Source: Campylorhamphus procurvoides (lineage: Eukaryota > Chordata > Aves > Passeriformes > Dendrocolaptidae). From it: a stretch of 64,000 nt of DNA. The position numbers were made by a program, and so were the translations under genes. Within the stretch, counting starts at the first letter, position 1. Every line of letters begins with the position of its first letter. Shown piece after piece: positions 1 to 11,225 of this stretch. The stretch is from positions 1-64,000 of the forward strand of contig WBMV01007499.1 in assembly GCA_013396655.1 (NCBI GenBank). The letters are read 5' to 3'. The notes beneath the pieces were generated by a model. That model ran no database searches, was not told the DNA's origin, and worked only from the letters and a program-made list of their open reading frames with translations.

Positions 1-450
1 AGAGCTAACACGGGCTGCAGCAAAAATGCAATAATAATAGCAAAAATTATTATTAATAATAACAATAAAAAGGGAAAAACAAGTGATGCAATTGCATCAC
101 AATTGCAATGCAATTGCTCACGAAATGGTGACAATGCCAGACCTCCCTTCCAAACCCAGGTCAACACCTCTTCAGAGTAACTGCCCCCAGTTTATGCACT
201 GAACATGATGTCATATGGTCTGGAATATCCCTTTGGTCAGTTTGTCTCCTCCTAACCCTCCAGGCACCTCCAACCTCCCTTGCCAGCATGGCAGTATGAA
301 AACAGAAAAGGCCTTGGCTCTGTGTAAGCCCTGATTAGCAAGAACAAAAACGACTCCATATTATCAACCCTGTGTTCAGCACTAATCCTGCACACAACCC
401 CATGCCAGCCACTGTGAAGAAAATTGACTCTACCCAAGCTGAAACTAGCA
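1..450 (-). mobile_element. ERVL-type endogenous retrovirus LTR, 3' part cut by window edge
   Basis: Read on the minus strand, the element starts at about 450 with TG, followed by an eroded form of the TTTCAGCTGGGATAG motif that opens a very common avian ERVL LTR. Further in come the stretch ACTGACCAAAGGGATATTCC, a CATATGACATCATG block, and a GTGAGCAATTGCATTG segment followed by a TTATTATT-rich tract, in the order I remember for that family. The usual AATAAA-type end and the closing CA are not seen, so the 3' end is lost or lies outside the window. No internal viral genes adjoin it here. The open frames inside (for example 252-437 on the minus strand) have no support as genes. The family is recalled from memory; being an LTR is the safer part of the call. 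Confidence 0.75.
83..100. repeat. 18-bp perfect palindrome inside the LTR
   Basis: GTGATGCAATTGCATCAC equals its own reverse complement. It lies in the CAATTGC-rich part of the LTR, where related copies (from memory) carry one CAATTGCATTG followed by GTGCATCAC. Here the CAATTGC core occurs three times in about 30 bases, so the palindrome probably arose by a short local duplication. Confidence 0.9.
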
Positions 451-2717
451 CCCCAAGGCAGTCTAAAGCAAATGCTAGCAATATCTTTAGCTAAAATAGC
501 TGGAAATTTGCATGGAATTGATGAAAGATTGTAAATGAAGCCAGATGTAATTTAAGGTGATCTTAGGTGGGATGTAAATATTGCCATTAACCCACTGTAT
601 TCATTCACAGGTTGAGAAGACAAATGGTTTGGTGAAATTTTGAGGAGACAACCTCATACTCCATACTGCAGCTCTTTATAATTCTAGAAGTTCACCTATG
701 CTTATTTTTCAAGAACAAGATTCTGCTTTACCTGAAATTAATGTGTTGAATCACTGTGATATAAAAAAAGAAAAAAAAGAAAAAGCATATCCATGGGCAG
801 AATAGGAACACATTCAGGATCTCCTCACATAAATTTCATAGGGCAGGACTAGAAGTGTGAAAATTCAACAGTCTCTCATAGAGTTTGTTTAAAGTTTTAA
901 TATTAATCTTATCCCAAAAGTAATTTGTTGAACTAATGTATAACATGAAATATTGGCCACTCTTACTGAGATTTATTGACTGCAACAGTCTAATATTTGC
1001 AAAGGCTTTACCTCCCTCCATACTAATCTCTTACTATCAGCAATAAATCTCCTAACTACTAACAAGTCAATATCTAGTTATTAATCACAAATAAAGTAGT
1101 TTGAATTATACACATTTCTTCCACCTTCATTTGCCAACCAAGCAGCTGATTCTGTCCTGATTACACAAAGAGAAAAAAAAATTATGTTCCTGTAAATTTT
1201 TTTAAAAGAATTTGGGAAAATATTTCAATTAGTTTTATTTACCTTTTTACTGGAAGAAACATAATTCAATTTCTACTTTATTTAAAGAATGTGCTTCATT
1301 AAATGGGAGACGCTACTTTAATATTTTAAAGAGATGACTTTCATTACAAAGCAGAAATTATTTACAACTTGTCTTGCCCCCTATGCAATACAAAATGGAG
1401 CTTTACTTAATACCAAGAAGCAAAAATTCTGCAATATAATCCCCGTACTTTATCAACTAAGTCTTATCAAAAAAGTTGATTTCTTACAAGAAAACCCACT
1501 TAATACTACTTTCCAGATTTCCTATACATTAAGAAAGAGTTATTGCATCTAGATTAATATTTCTGTAATTTTATTCCATTTCTCAGATATATTCAGAGGA
1601 CCCCATTAAACAGAAAAATGTAAGTCTGATTCTACGTGGCCAATCTGAATTCCAATTAGATGCCTTAAGTCATCTAAAAAACATCATATGTGTGACCTTT
1701 AGGAAGTGAGATGCTCTATGAGACTTCTTACCAGTGGTGCCTCAACTAACTTCTTAACACACACTTCTGTATGTCTGTATGTGCCAAGAAGTTGAACATC
1801 CACCTAGTCCGTGCTTTCTGTTGTGGTCTCAGGAGGGAAACAAAAATAAAAGGAAGATTTGGGTTTATCTTTACAAAAGAGAAATCTAAGAAAAGTCTGC
1901 TTCAAATCACAGCTGTGGGGGCAGTAGTGCCTCTGGGCAGCACTGCCAAGAACTAGACTATTCTATCTTGTTCACAAATATTTTTTTGTCCTCTCTCTAG
2001 TCATTTCACCTCACGATGCTCTCTCTTTTGGCCTTCATCTGACCTTAAAAAACACACTATTTGCACCTATCTCAGTTTCTTGTACTGCTACACATATGTA
2101 AGACTACTATTCATTGGCTAGGTTGGACCCCACGGCACCAGTGCCACCAGAAGATGAATCATTATCTCATGCCTGACACTTTCTTTCAGGTGCTATTTGT
2201 AGAGAGAAGCACGCTCTAGTCCCTGTGCTATCAAATGCACATGACCCATGTGGCTTGGTATTTCTTACAAACTGACAAGGTTTCATAATTTTTTTTTTTT
2301 TAAAAAAAGATTAATATGTTCACAACTAATTATGAAAATTGACATATTAAGCCTTTCATGCTCAGGGAATATGTGAGCAATCATGATAACAGAAAATATA
2401 TAATTTGATATAATTATTTTGGGGAATACCTTAACTCTGTAGAGTAGTCCCTATATTCTTCACAAGTATTTGATATTCAATGTCAGTAGTTGGTACTTGG
2501 AAGCTTCAGCAAGGTGTTTAAACAGATACATATCTTCAGGTAGGTAAATTTAAATGAAAATTTCCATGTGTTTAAATTTGCTTCTGTCTTAGTTCAAGAG
2601 AGAACTAAGATATTATGCTGGCCAAGAAATAATCCCTCTCCTTTAAATTTAGAAAAAAACAGAACTTTAATTAGGAAAAAAATATATATAAAGGAAAGGA
2701 TAACAGTTCTTAACCAC
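451..2717. other. AT-rich unique DNA, no gene seen
   Basis: No gene or recognisable repeat. Contents are a purine A/G tract near 762-785, a run of 13 T followed by 7 A at 2289-2308, and an imperfect 12-bp hairpin at 1919-1946 (GGCAGTAGTGCC against GGCAGCACTGCC). Open frames are under 75 residues and show no family features. Confidence 0.6.
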
Positions 2718-2738
2718 TATATATATATATATATATAT
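2718..2738. repeat. (TA)n microsatellite
   Basis: An uninterrupted alternating T/A run of 21 bases, followed by an A-rich stretch. It is likely to vary in length between individuals. Confidence 0.95.
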
Positions 2739-2779
2739 CCAGAAAAAAAAGAACCAAACATCAACAGTTTGTAATAAAC

Positions 2780-3420
2780 CCCTCCACCCCCAAATGACAA
2801 GGCAAAACAGTCAAAAAAGGTCTTTTTGGCTACCCCCAAAAAGGGGAATGCAATTATATCCATGGACAGCAGGTGACGCTGTGGCACCTCCACTGCTCAC
2901 TCTCTCTCCCAGGGGTTGCAATTATATTTACAGACAGCAGATGGTGATGTCACGCCCGGCCAGCTGGTCTCTCTCTCAGGGGAATGGCAGGCAGGTCCCA
3001 GGTTGGTTCCCGTGAGAAAAATGGAGAGCAAAAAAACGCAACAATCCTGTCTCTGCAGGGGGAGGGAAACCGGGGCTGTCTCCCACCTCTTTTCCTCACG
3101 GCAAACTTTGTAGTGGTTATGATCACTCACAGATGAAAACAGTCAGATTGTAGAAGGGAAAAAAGGAACACAAATCCAATATCCAGTGATGCTGGGATCC
3201 GAGTGCCTGTGCTCCCTCCTTCTCGCTCCTCCAAGAGACTGAGCTCCTGCCTCATGCAGGAAAACTAGAAAAATCAGTTTTTCCCCCTCCCAGACTTCAG
3301 AGATCAGAACAAAGGCTGTGCTTAAGGCAGATAAAATCAAGATATGCGCATCCTTTGTATCCTCTGTTAACCATCCCCACCACACCAAGGCGTTGGCTCC
3401 AAACGTTTTGAAAGGAATTG
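2780..3420. repeat. GC-richer block with 68-bp tandem duplication; possible LTR remnant
   Basis: This block is visibly richer in G and C than its flanks and holds the only dense CpGs in the first 4 kb. From 2843 a unit of 68 bp is repeated: TGCAATTATAT occurs at 2849 and again at 2917, each followed by a GACAGCAG core and a CTCTCTC tract, and a third start (GGGGAATG) follows at 2979. On the minus strand a GTTTATTACAAACTG segment near 2760-2780 resembles the end of some LTRs. Base composition and internal repeats suit an LTR, but I cannot name a family and see no clear TG...CA ends. Short open frames on both strands are not supported as genes. Confidence 0.45.
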
Positions 3421-3730
3421 CCCCCTTAGGCTTTGAAACTCTAACAGCTTCATAGAACCAGGTGACTGCTTAGATATGACTTTTCTGATAACCAAGCTCA
3501 AGGAAATTTTGATAAAAAAAACCTTGAGTTATGTTGATGACAGAGAAAAGATCTTGAGATTCAGAAGCCATGCTTATCATCATTTGTAGTGGGAAGTATA
3601 CATCTTCAAATTTTCAGATCAGTGTATCCTCCATGATGATTCCTCAGTTTTTCATTGATGGTAAGGGATGGGGGACCACCCTTGAGCAATTATTTCAACA
3701 CTTGCTGTAGGAGAACCCTGCCTGAGAGAG
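3421..3730. other. unique DNA, nothing recognised
   Basis: Mixed-composition sequence between the GC-rich block and the LTR. No gene, repeat or site is identified. Confidence 0.6.
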
Positions 3731-4214
3731 TGTAAAAATAGCCAAGGTGACCAATTCCTAGAGTGGATGGAACTGACAAGCAAGTGATCAATACCAGAAA
3801 TGGACAACTACCTTAAAACTCAGAAGTTCATGTTTTAAAAGATGTTCTGTAGCATAGATAGTGATTTATTGTATTAGATAGATAGTTATTCCCCTGCGTT
3901 TGTACGTTTTATTTTGATTGGTGGTGACTACCCAGTTACCGGTCTCCTATTGGTTCTGTATTCCCTATTTTTTTATTGGCTGGCTTGTGATGCAAAACCC
4001 AGCGTCATCATGTGAAGCTGGCCATGCCCCATCTGTATTTCCCTCATTCCCTCTTAGCCCTTCCCCTACTTGCCGTGCTCCGCCCCAAACTCCTCCCACT
4101 TTCCAAGCTTCTCCCCGAACCTATATGAGTCCCATGCTCCATGAATAAACCAGTTCCAGCCTTCACCCTACCATTGGCTGAGGACGTTTCCTTTCTTCCC
4201 TACGGCACACGACA
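3731..4214 (+). mobile_element. solo LTR, copy A (class II/ERVK-like)
   Basis: The sequence from about 3787 aligns base for base, with scattered changes, to a second LTR at 47833-48294, so both are copies of one family. Shared landmarks in order: ATCAATACC, a TTATTGTATTAGATAGATAG stretch, a TCATCATGTGAAGCTGGCCA block, a CCCAAACTCCTCCCACTTTC block, a TATA box decayed to TATATGAG at about 4122, AATAAA at 4144-4149 and a GGCAC...CA end at 4214. The first 56 bases match copy B only weakly; the start is placed at TGT (3731) because the distance to ATCAATACC is nearly the same in both copies. Flanks are AGAGAG on the left and ACTTGC on the right, so no target-site duplication remains. No viral genes adjoin it. 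The open frame at 3918-4148 is LTR sequence, not a gene. Confidence 0.8.
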
Positions 4215-6614
4215 ACTTGCAAATCCTGTTGTTTCCACCAGGAAAAAAGGTACTATTGTTCATCATTTCACTACTACCATTGTTCAGCTAGACTAAAGCT
4301 GCCTATCTGGGCTTGTGGTCCTTGGCATATACCAAACTCCAGCCAGTGCCAAACTGGCAATATGTGTCTTCACTGACCACGATCCGATGGACAAACCCAG
4401 CTTCTGACAGAGTGCACTTGAAGAACAAAGTTCTAGATATGGCATAACCTTATCTTCAAGATCTCATTGATCTCTGTATGTAGGAGAGCAAACACTGACT
4501 TAAGGACAGTAGAAAAGACAAACCAAAACCACTTTGCTCATTTGACACTAAAAAAATTTTCTTCATGGAAAAGTTATGAGTGAGATTGGTCTAACATTGG
4601 AGAATGGTGTCCCAGGGAAACTAAGGGCCACCTTGTGATGTACGCTGTGCTGTGCTTCTCAACTGCGCTAGCCAAAACTATTATTTCTCTGGATATTTCT
4701 CAAACTCAGCAGTCTGTTCATTTTTCCACAAGGGGAAGACAAGACACTAAACACAATACAGTTGTTAATCCTTCTGTTTCATTTAGTGCACAGATAGCAC
4801 TAGGATTGTGGTATAAGAATCTCCACAAGTATTACAGAGTAGTCAGTTACTAATGAATCTCATTTTGCAGTACATGGGAAAAAAAATAAAAAAAAAATCC
4901 CCTGTTTTAAGAAGTGCTCCACAGAATAATAAAATACCTCTTATCCATGCCTTTCACTCAGATACTCAAAAAGTCCAGGAAATAAAATAAATGGAAGTGA
5001 GATTTCAGAAGTTTCATACTCTCTGTAGCAATTTAAAAGCTATTGAGAAGTTCACACGTTTTCAGATTATGTTGGAGTGTCATTTGTCTTTGTTTGGCAC
5101 CAATTCTCTAGTAAAGTTGTCTTTTCACCATGTAAATGGCTCTGATGCTGTATTAGCACAGGGGACTAAACAGAAGCAGCTCTATAATACTACCCATGCA
5201 TTTAAAAGCACTACCTATTTCAGTTGATGTCAAAGGAGCTTTCCCACTATCAAAGCTAAAACAGGATCTGACCATAACAGATGGCTACATTCCACTTGGA
5301 GTGAGTAGAAATAAATCTGCAGCAAGGCCATCATCAATACATTTTACTCTAAATTTGCATTGTTATCTCTAAAATTAGAATTTTGTTCTGCTTATCCCGT
5401 TTTAGTTTATTTGTAGTAGTGAAAAGCATGGTTAGAAGAATTTCATATGGATAGGGCCACTGAAAGGAAAGGTTCATGTGAAATGTTTAAATGCATTCAC
5501 ATACAGGTTTCCTTTCTCAATTTATTCTGATAAGATTGGTTTCCTGAGGTGGAAGATGTGGAAGACAATTAAACTATTGACAATGAATCACCTGCAGGTG
5601 ACCCTGCAGAGATGGAAATTTTTTTTTGTCAGTCTTTTTTCCATTTTTTTTCCTGAGCAGCCTTTTTTTATTTGCTCATCATAGCGAAAGGAACAAGAAG
5701 TACACATTAAGTCTTTCAAATATGAATGTTGAATTCATTTTTTGATTTTGAGGTGTATTCTCATTTGGTACAAATATGAAAATCCTACCAACACTCATTT
5801 CCTTTCTGTATCCTTCTGGACAGCAGGGGACACTTTTTGCATGATTAAGTGCATATAAGAATAGAATCGGTGCAGTTTTAAAGATCTAGAAACTCCATTG
5901 AAAGGAATCCATCATTAAAAGAACAAAATCGTTTTTGTATTGAAGTTTCCATCAATAATATTTATGTTTGGTCTTATTGAACAGCTTATACACTTCAGCC
6001 AGCCAGTGTCAACGTTATTAACAGTGGTGTTTATATGGGACAGACTTACTACAATGACAAATTATGTCATTTATAGCAGTGTCTAGAAGTTTCCTTGTTA
6101 TAGAAGTTACAAATTATACCAATTATTCATTACTTGCTTATAATATCTTCCTGACACACAATATAATTTTTTACATAAAAAACCCCAACATTATTCCCTT
6201 TCCATTTCACCCCTCCACATTTCACTGAGAAGGTGACATGGTTGTGGGTAATGGTCATGGGTCCTAGCTTTTGCAGCTTCAAAGTGTTCATGCTAGAAGC
6301 AGGTAGAGCTGTGTCTGGCAACCTATGAAATCTGCATATTAATACATCAGCACCAATTAATGCCATTCTGAGTAGTGCAGATTTTCCAGAGAGGCTTGTA
6401 TACTGAAACTCCTGGATTTATACTGAAAAGTGAGTGTATACCATTAACTGCTGTACAAAGAACATGCATTTATAAACAGCACTAAAGGTGAAGAAGCAGG
6501 GCCTGAAACAAGCTGTGGAGTACTAGTGTCTGAATTGTCCCATGGCATGATCACTTACTGAAAGATCCCAAAAGAAAATCCCTCCATTAAAAATCAGACT
6601 CTCTGAAATGTAAC
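4215..6614. other. AT-rich unique DNA, no gene seen
   Basis: No recognisable repeat or gene. It includes T-rich tracts around 5619-5670. Open frames up to 78 residues show no domain and no codon pattern that supports them. Confidence 0.6.
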
Positions 6615-6680
6615 TCCATGACGTCAGTTCTGCACATGGTTAAATGGAAGTGTGACGTGAATGACCTACTTATTTAAGAC
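6615..6680 (+). promoter_or_regulatory. CRE-type sites with TATA-like box (candidate promoter or enhancer)
   Basis: A perfect 8-bp cAMP-response element, TGACGTCA, lies at 6619-6626. A one-base variant, TGACGTGA, lies 34 bp downstream at 6653-6660, and a TATTTAAG box at 6671-6678. CREB/ATF proteins bind such sites when CpG is unmethylated. CpG is rare in the surrounding DNA, so two CRE-type sites holding CpG so close together stand out. About 100 bp downstream is a pyrimidine-rich tract ending in CTGCAG (to 6776) that resembles a splice acceptor. Whether anything is transcribed from here is inference. Confidence 0.35.
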
Positions 6681-7151
6681 ATCCAGTAGCAAACTAATTA
6701 ATAAAACTGTTGGCCTGAGACAGAGTAATCTGATTTCAATAAATGGCAATGTACCTTTGTTTATTCTCCTCTGCAGAAAACACGAGTATTGTCTAAAAAT
6801 GTAGTTTATGCAAGTGTAATAACACAGGGAAAAAAAATAATTGAACCCATCAAGGTAAAATCAGGATCTTTAAAAGTTGTGCTGAACTTTGGATTTTATT
6901 TTTATTTTTTTATTTTACGTTTACTGTTATGGTACATAGACTTTTTCCATGCTTACAATGAACTATTGAAACAGATTTGGCACAAATAAATTTATCCCAA
7001 AAACAATTTTAGAAAGAGAATTGGTACATCATGGTCTGACTCAAGGACACTGAGGACACTGGCAAATCATTCTTTCATTTCAGGGATATAGAATCAGACC
7101 TCTGGCTAGTGAAAGGAAAAGATCCGAGCTATTAAAGATGATGTATTGCAG
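6681..7151. other. AT-rich unique DNA
   Basis: No gene or repeat recognised. A 66-codon frame at 6789-6989 ends in a low-complexity aromatic stretch from T-rich DNA and is not supported. Confidence 0.55.
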
Positions 7152-7202
7152 AGTAATTACATGCTTTTGTAAATGATTCAGTAATTACATCAAGTAATTC
7201 CA
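7152..7202. promoter_or_regulatory. clustered TAATTA homeodomain-type sites with 11-bp direct repeat
   Basis: AGTAATTACAT occurs at 7152-7162 and again at 7180-7190, 28 bp apart, followed by a third, partial AGTAATT at about 7193. TAATTA is the classic core for many homeodomain proteins. The clean, non-repetitive look of the surroundings (about 7130-7240) suits a conserved non-coding element, but conservation cannot be judged from one sequence. Confidence 0.3.
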
Positions 7203-8990
7203 AAAATAGTTTCACTTGCAGTTTCAGGTCCCACAATAAAACCCTTCTTCAAAACCAAGCAATCAAGAATTGATCCCCTATTTTCATAATACTGATTGCA
7301 TTGTCCTTAACCTTGCAGTATATATTTATATTGTCACTACAACAGAGCAGGTGCTGAAAGAAAATTCCCAGGAGTATTCCTTCACAATTTATTAAATATC
7401 GTCTATGCCCTTTATGTTATATCTTATTTATCTTCTTAGGTAATAAGCAGAACTTTAATTAATAGCTGTTGCCATAGGCTTTTATATTTTTAAATGAATA
7501 TGCTGCATTTAATAACAGGTGTGTGTTCTAGAAGAGGGTTTAATTGTTCAATTCTGAGTAAAATAATACATTTTTATAAATATACTCTTTCAAAGTATTA
7601 AAAACGAAAATAGACTATTTAGTTGCGGAAACAGATAATTTTGAAAATGTGTTTGCTTATGAGTTTACAAGAAACACATAGACTTAACCTCTACTATTAA
7701 ACTTTGTCTTGGCCTCCAACACAGAATGAGCACACATGAACTACTTTTGAAAAGTCTCCAGACTGAGTTAATTCCAAACTATGCTTGAGAAACATTCGGA
7801 GAGTGGCAGTTGACTCATGCTAAAACCTTTTAAATAATTTAACCATTTAATGGCTGAACCACTTGAATAATTTAACAATTTAAGTGAGAAAGTTCCAGTG
7901 GGTGTAGGTATGCATAGTGTTTAATCTGCCAGAACAAAGAGAGACTTAAGGTTTACAAACCTGACATTGCTCTCACAGACAATTACCAAAGACCACTACT
8001 GTGAGTTACCATCACCTCCTTGGAGGTGTCAAATGCATTTTAAAATAGATAGAAGTGCAGAATTAATATGCTAGCTCTTCACAGGCTACCAGAGATATAA
8101 AAAGGAAGATACAGGAGAACTTACATTAAATATACATATACAAAGTAATACTGGCCACTCTACACATAGAAGAGAGGATGATCTCCTAAAAGATCTGAAT
8201 TATAGACAACCTAAATATTTTATTTGGACGCCTAGAAGTTACCATGGATTTAGAATCTAATATTAGAGTGTGGCTTACCAAAATGTATCAGAAAACAAGG
8301 AAACCAGAGGGAACATTCTTTGCTCCGTCAAACATCTCAGTCTCTCCCATCCTTTACTCTTGAATGGAAACACATAGAGAGCAGACAGCTTTAATTTCCA
8401 GAACAGAGGTTACCACAGCTGCATTTCATTCTAGTATGAGTCAAGTATGGAAATTAAAGGATAAATTTCACATCTGTGTGATTGTATCAAGAACAATGAC
8501 AGTGTCTGCAGCAAGTGAAATGCATGTGTATGAACCAAACATCCCATAGGAGGGACTGCTGGTGATTACAGTTGGTCACTGCATCCAGGAGCTTGGGATC
8601 TTGACCTACTTACTAATATTCCACTGAGCTATACACATGTTTAAAGAGAAATCCTTGTCACCACCTGTGTTTCTAAATATTTCAGAGGAAAACTGCTTAG
8701 AGCTATAGCACATATACCCCTTAATCACTAAAATACCTGTGTAAGGACTCCTGAAGAAAGAAAAACAAGCAGCTCATGGAATGTCATGACTGATAACTAA
8801 GTTGGCTGTACAGACTCTCAGGAATCAAACTATATTAATCTGTTTCTAGTAGTCTACAAGGAACCAAATGTCTGGTGCACACATGCAGAAGAAATTCTTG
8901 ACAGGAACACCAATACCAGAGGTGAAAATAGTGTGAAAATCCACAACAATACTGGCAAAGAGGAAAACACTGGTTGGTGAGCAGTGTTGA
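7203..8990. other. AT-rich unique DNA, no gene seen
   Basis: Nothing recognised. The composition is typical of intergenic or intronic bird DNA, and open frames are short. Confidence 0.6.
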
Positions 8991-9069
8991 GAAAAAAAAC
9001 AAACAAACTGACAAACAAGCAAAAAACAAAACCAAACCAAACAAAAAACCAAGCCAAAACAACAACAGC
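8991..9069. repeat. A-rich (CAAA)n-like low-complexity tract
   Basis: Runs of A are interrupted by single C, CC or G, such as AAACAAAC and CCAAACC. Read on the minus strand this produces three overlapping, highly hydrophobic open frames (8835-9132), which are artefacts of the T-rich complement. Confidence 0.85.
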
Positions 9070-10700
9070 ATAACAATCCACTATAAGAGATTTCTTCTTA
9101 CCAGAGTACTTTTTTTTTTTTCTACAGAGCAATGGCAGGCAGTATTAACCTGATTTTTTTTTTTCTTAGCCCTAGTTGATTTCTATTCCTGATTTCTAAA
9201 AGAAGCTGTTTGAAACTGAATCAGATGTATACAGAATAAAGTCTCTTCCCAACAGGAGATATCAATAATACTTGGAAAACATTTTCAACATTGTTCTGCA
9301 ACATTTAAAGCTAAGGTCTAAAACTATAGTTTTCTTGAGCTCTTTCAGTCTTGTGGGGTTTTTTTTCTGAGCTATGAGCTTTTTTCTGAACTGTGAAAAA
9401 TTTTGTTCAGTGAAATTCACCTATCTTCTTATCTCCTTCTTTTACTCCTTTACCCTATTTGAAAACACAAATAGCAAATTGTGTCCACCAAAAGCTAAGG
9501 TATTAATGTGAAGAAGTTTGAGGCATGTTACTGCCATCATCACTTTTTTTCCCAATTCCCTCATTTTTTGCTCCAGAATTACTTCCTGAATTTACAGAGG
9601 GAAGAAAAAAAAATCAATGTAAGGTTTGTCAAAGGGAGGACTTTTGCTGTTGTGATAAGAGTTTTAGAGTCTTGTACCTCTCTTATCTATGCTATATTTT
9701 TGTGACTGTGTTATTGAATGCTATATGTAACACTTCATCTGAAACTTTTTAGCAAATTAGAATTTCAGAGGTAAGATTGAGTAACATGGACCTGCTACAC
9801 AGACATCAAATTTGCTCTTGGTTAATTGTAATCATCAAATGGATGAATATCTTTGAAGATTTGGCAAACTGAGTAAACTAAAAAGACAGATGTGGACTTT
9901 AAGAAAAGCCTTGATGTCTTCTCAGTAAAAAGTGAGTGAAATAATGAAATGGTGATTTCAAAGCTTTGTTTGTTCTAAGGCAAACTTGACAAAAATGAGA
10001 GAGAATAACAGCTTCATGATGATCAGACAGATTTTGTAGGTAGGATTAATCTCATTTTACTTCAGGCATTTATATCTTAGCTTTTTATATGATGGAGATA
10101 AATATATTTGGCATGCAATTAAGCTGACACATCTTAGTCATCTACTTTAGGATACATAAATGCATACTGAAATGTGATCCTTCTTCACTGCCAATAAAGT
10201 CTAAGCTACATAGATATTTAAAAACAACAACTTCATTTGATTAAATGTAGGTAATCAAAGAAGTCAGAAAGATCTTAACTTTACATATCTGTATATAAAA
10301 ACTACTCAATGAGACCACGAAATATGCAACACTCAAAACATGTCTAGCAATTTCAGTACTGATTTCAGCATCTTAGTATATTGTGCCTTAGGATTTTCAT
10401 TGTCTCAGTTCAGAGATCTGTATAAAGAGGTGGATCCAGACTTTTTTTTATCCCAGGGAAAGAAGACTTTTCAGTTGAGAAAACATACGTTGAATATATG
10501 TTTTCTTTGTCTTCCAAAGAGCTGCAAAACCTCTGGCTGACTAGTTACTCACTACTGAAGAATAAGCCGATTTATCAGCCTGTGAGAGGTCGTTATGCTA
10601 GTAAACAATCAGAAAAAGAATAATAGGAAGGTGGAATATTCTGAAAAAGCCCACAATATTTAGTATAGACATTTTGGGGTTTTTTTGGTTGATTTGGGGT
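9070..10700. other. AT-rich unique DNA with T tracts
   Basis: Two long T tracts end in acceptor-like CAG or TAG: T12 at 9110-9121 then CTACAG, and a T-rich tract near 9154-9169 ending CTTAG. No coding exon can be supported after either. The remainder shows nothing recognised. Confidence 0.5.
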
Positions 10701-10724
10701 TTTACCTCATTGTAATGAGGTAAA
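10701..10724. repeat. 24-bp hairpin (11-bp perfect arms, 2-base loop)
   Basis: TTTACCTCATT and AATGAGGTAAA are exact reverse complements separated only by GT. It lies outside any recognised transposon. Confidence 0.9.
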
Positions 10725-11094
10725 TTTGTACTAATACAGTTGGTTGTGATTATACCTCAAAACCATATTTTATATGAATGGCGACGTTCACTGCAATGGT
10801 GGTGACACAAGAGTTGATATTATTTTTATGATGCCTTCATTAGTTACCTTATGTGTTGATATCAGTATGGAAATCAAAAGCAGCAAAATAATGTTGATCG
10901 GATACTTTATATGAATGTCATGCTACACTTATGCAGAGGAACATTAATGTCAATGCCAAAGTCACACTGCATATAATATCAATATTGATGTTCCTGTGAA
11001 CCTTATTTCTTATTCATGTTGCAAATGGTATGTTCAGAAAAAAAAAAAAATACTATTTACAGTGTAAGTATAATGACTAAAAAGAAAATAATAC
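10725..11094. other. AT-rich unique DNA
   Basis: No gene or repeat recognised, apart from an A tract at about 11038-11050. Confidence 0.55.
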
Positions 11095-11225
11095 TGATGT
11101 GAGGATAAGTAACACAGCTGTAACCATGGCAACATTGCAGAGTGAATAATTCACAGCAAATAACATACTTCATGAAGTTAGCCTCTTTTTGCTGCAGTGG
11201 AATAACTGCTAGCAGATTGCAATTT
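11095..11225. promoter_or_regulatory. candidate conserved element with RFX X-box
   Basis: GTAACCATGGCAAC at 11120-11133 fits the RFX X-box rule GTNRCC, 0-3 bases, RGYAAC exactly, with a 2-base spacer. X-boxes bind RFX factors and mark cilia-gene promoters and neural enhancers. The flanks (AATAATTCACAGC, CTTCATGAAG, TTGCTGCAGTGG) look non-repetitive and motif-rich. No gene start is seen nearby, so an enhancer is likelier than a promoter. A chance match is possible. Confidence 0.35.

Noticed and set aside
1919..1946. Imperfect 12-bp hairpin around CTCTGGGC
   Set aside because: Two mismatches in the arms and no flanking structure; listed only as content of the gap.
8835..9132. Three overlapping hydrophobic minus-strand frames resembling membrane proteins
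   Set aside because: Produced by the A-rich (CAAA)n-like tract; all frames are Phe/Leu/Cys/Val-rich at once, a sign of low complexity.
9110..9169. Two splice-acceptor-like T tracts ending CTACAG and CTTAG
   Set aside because: No open, conserved or domain-bearing exon follows; T tracts before CAG or TAG are frequent in AT-rich DNA.
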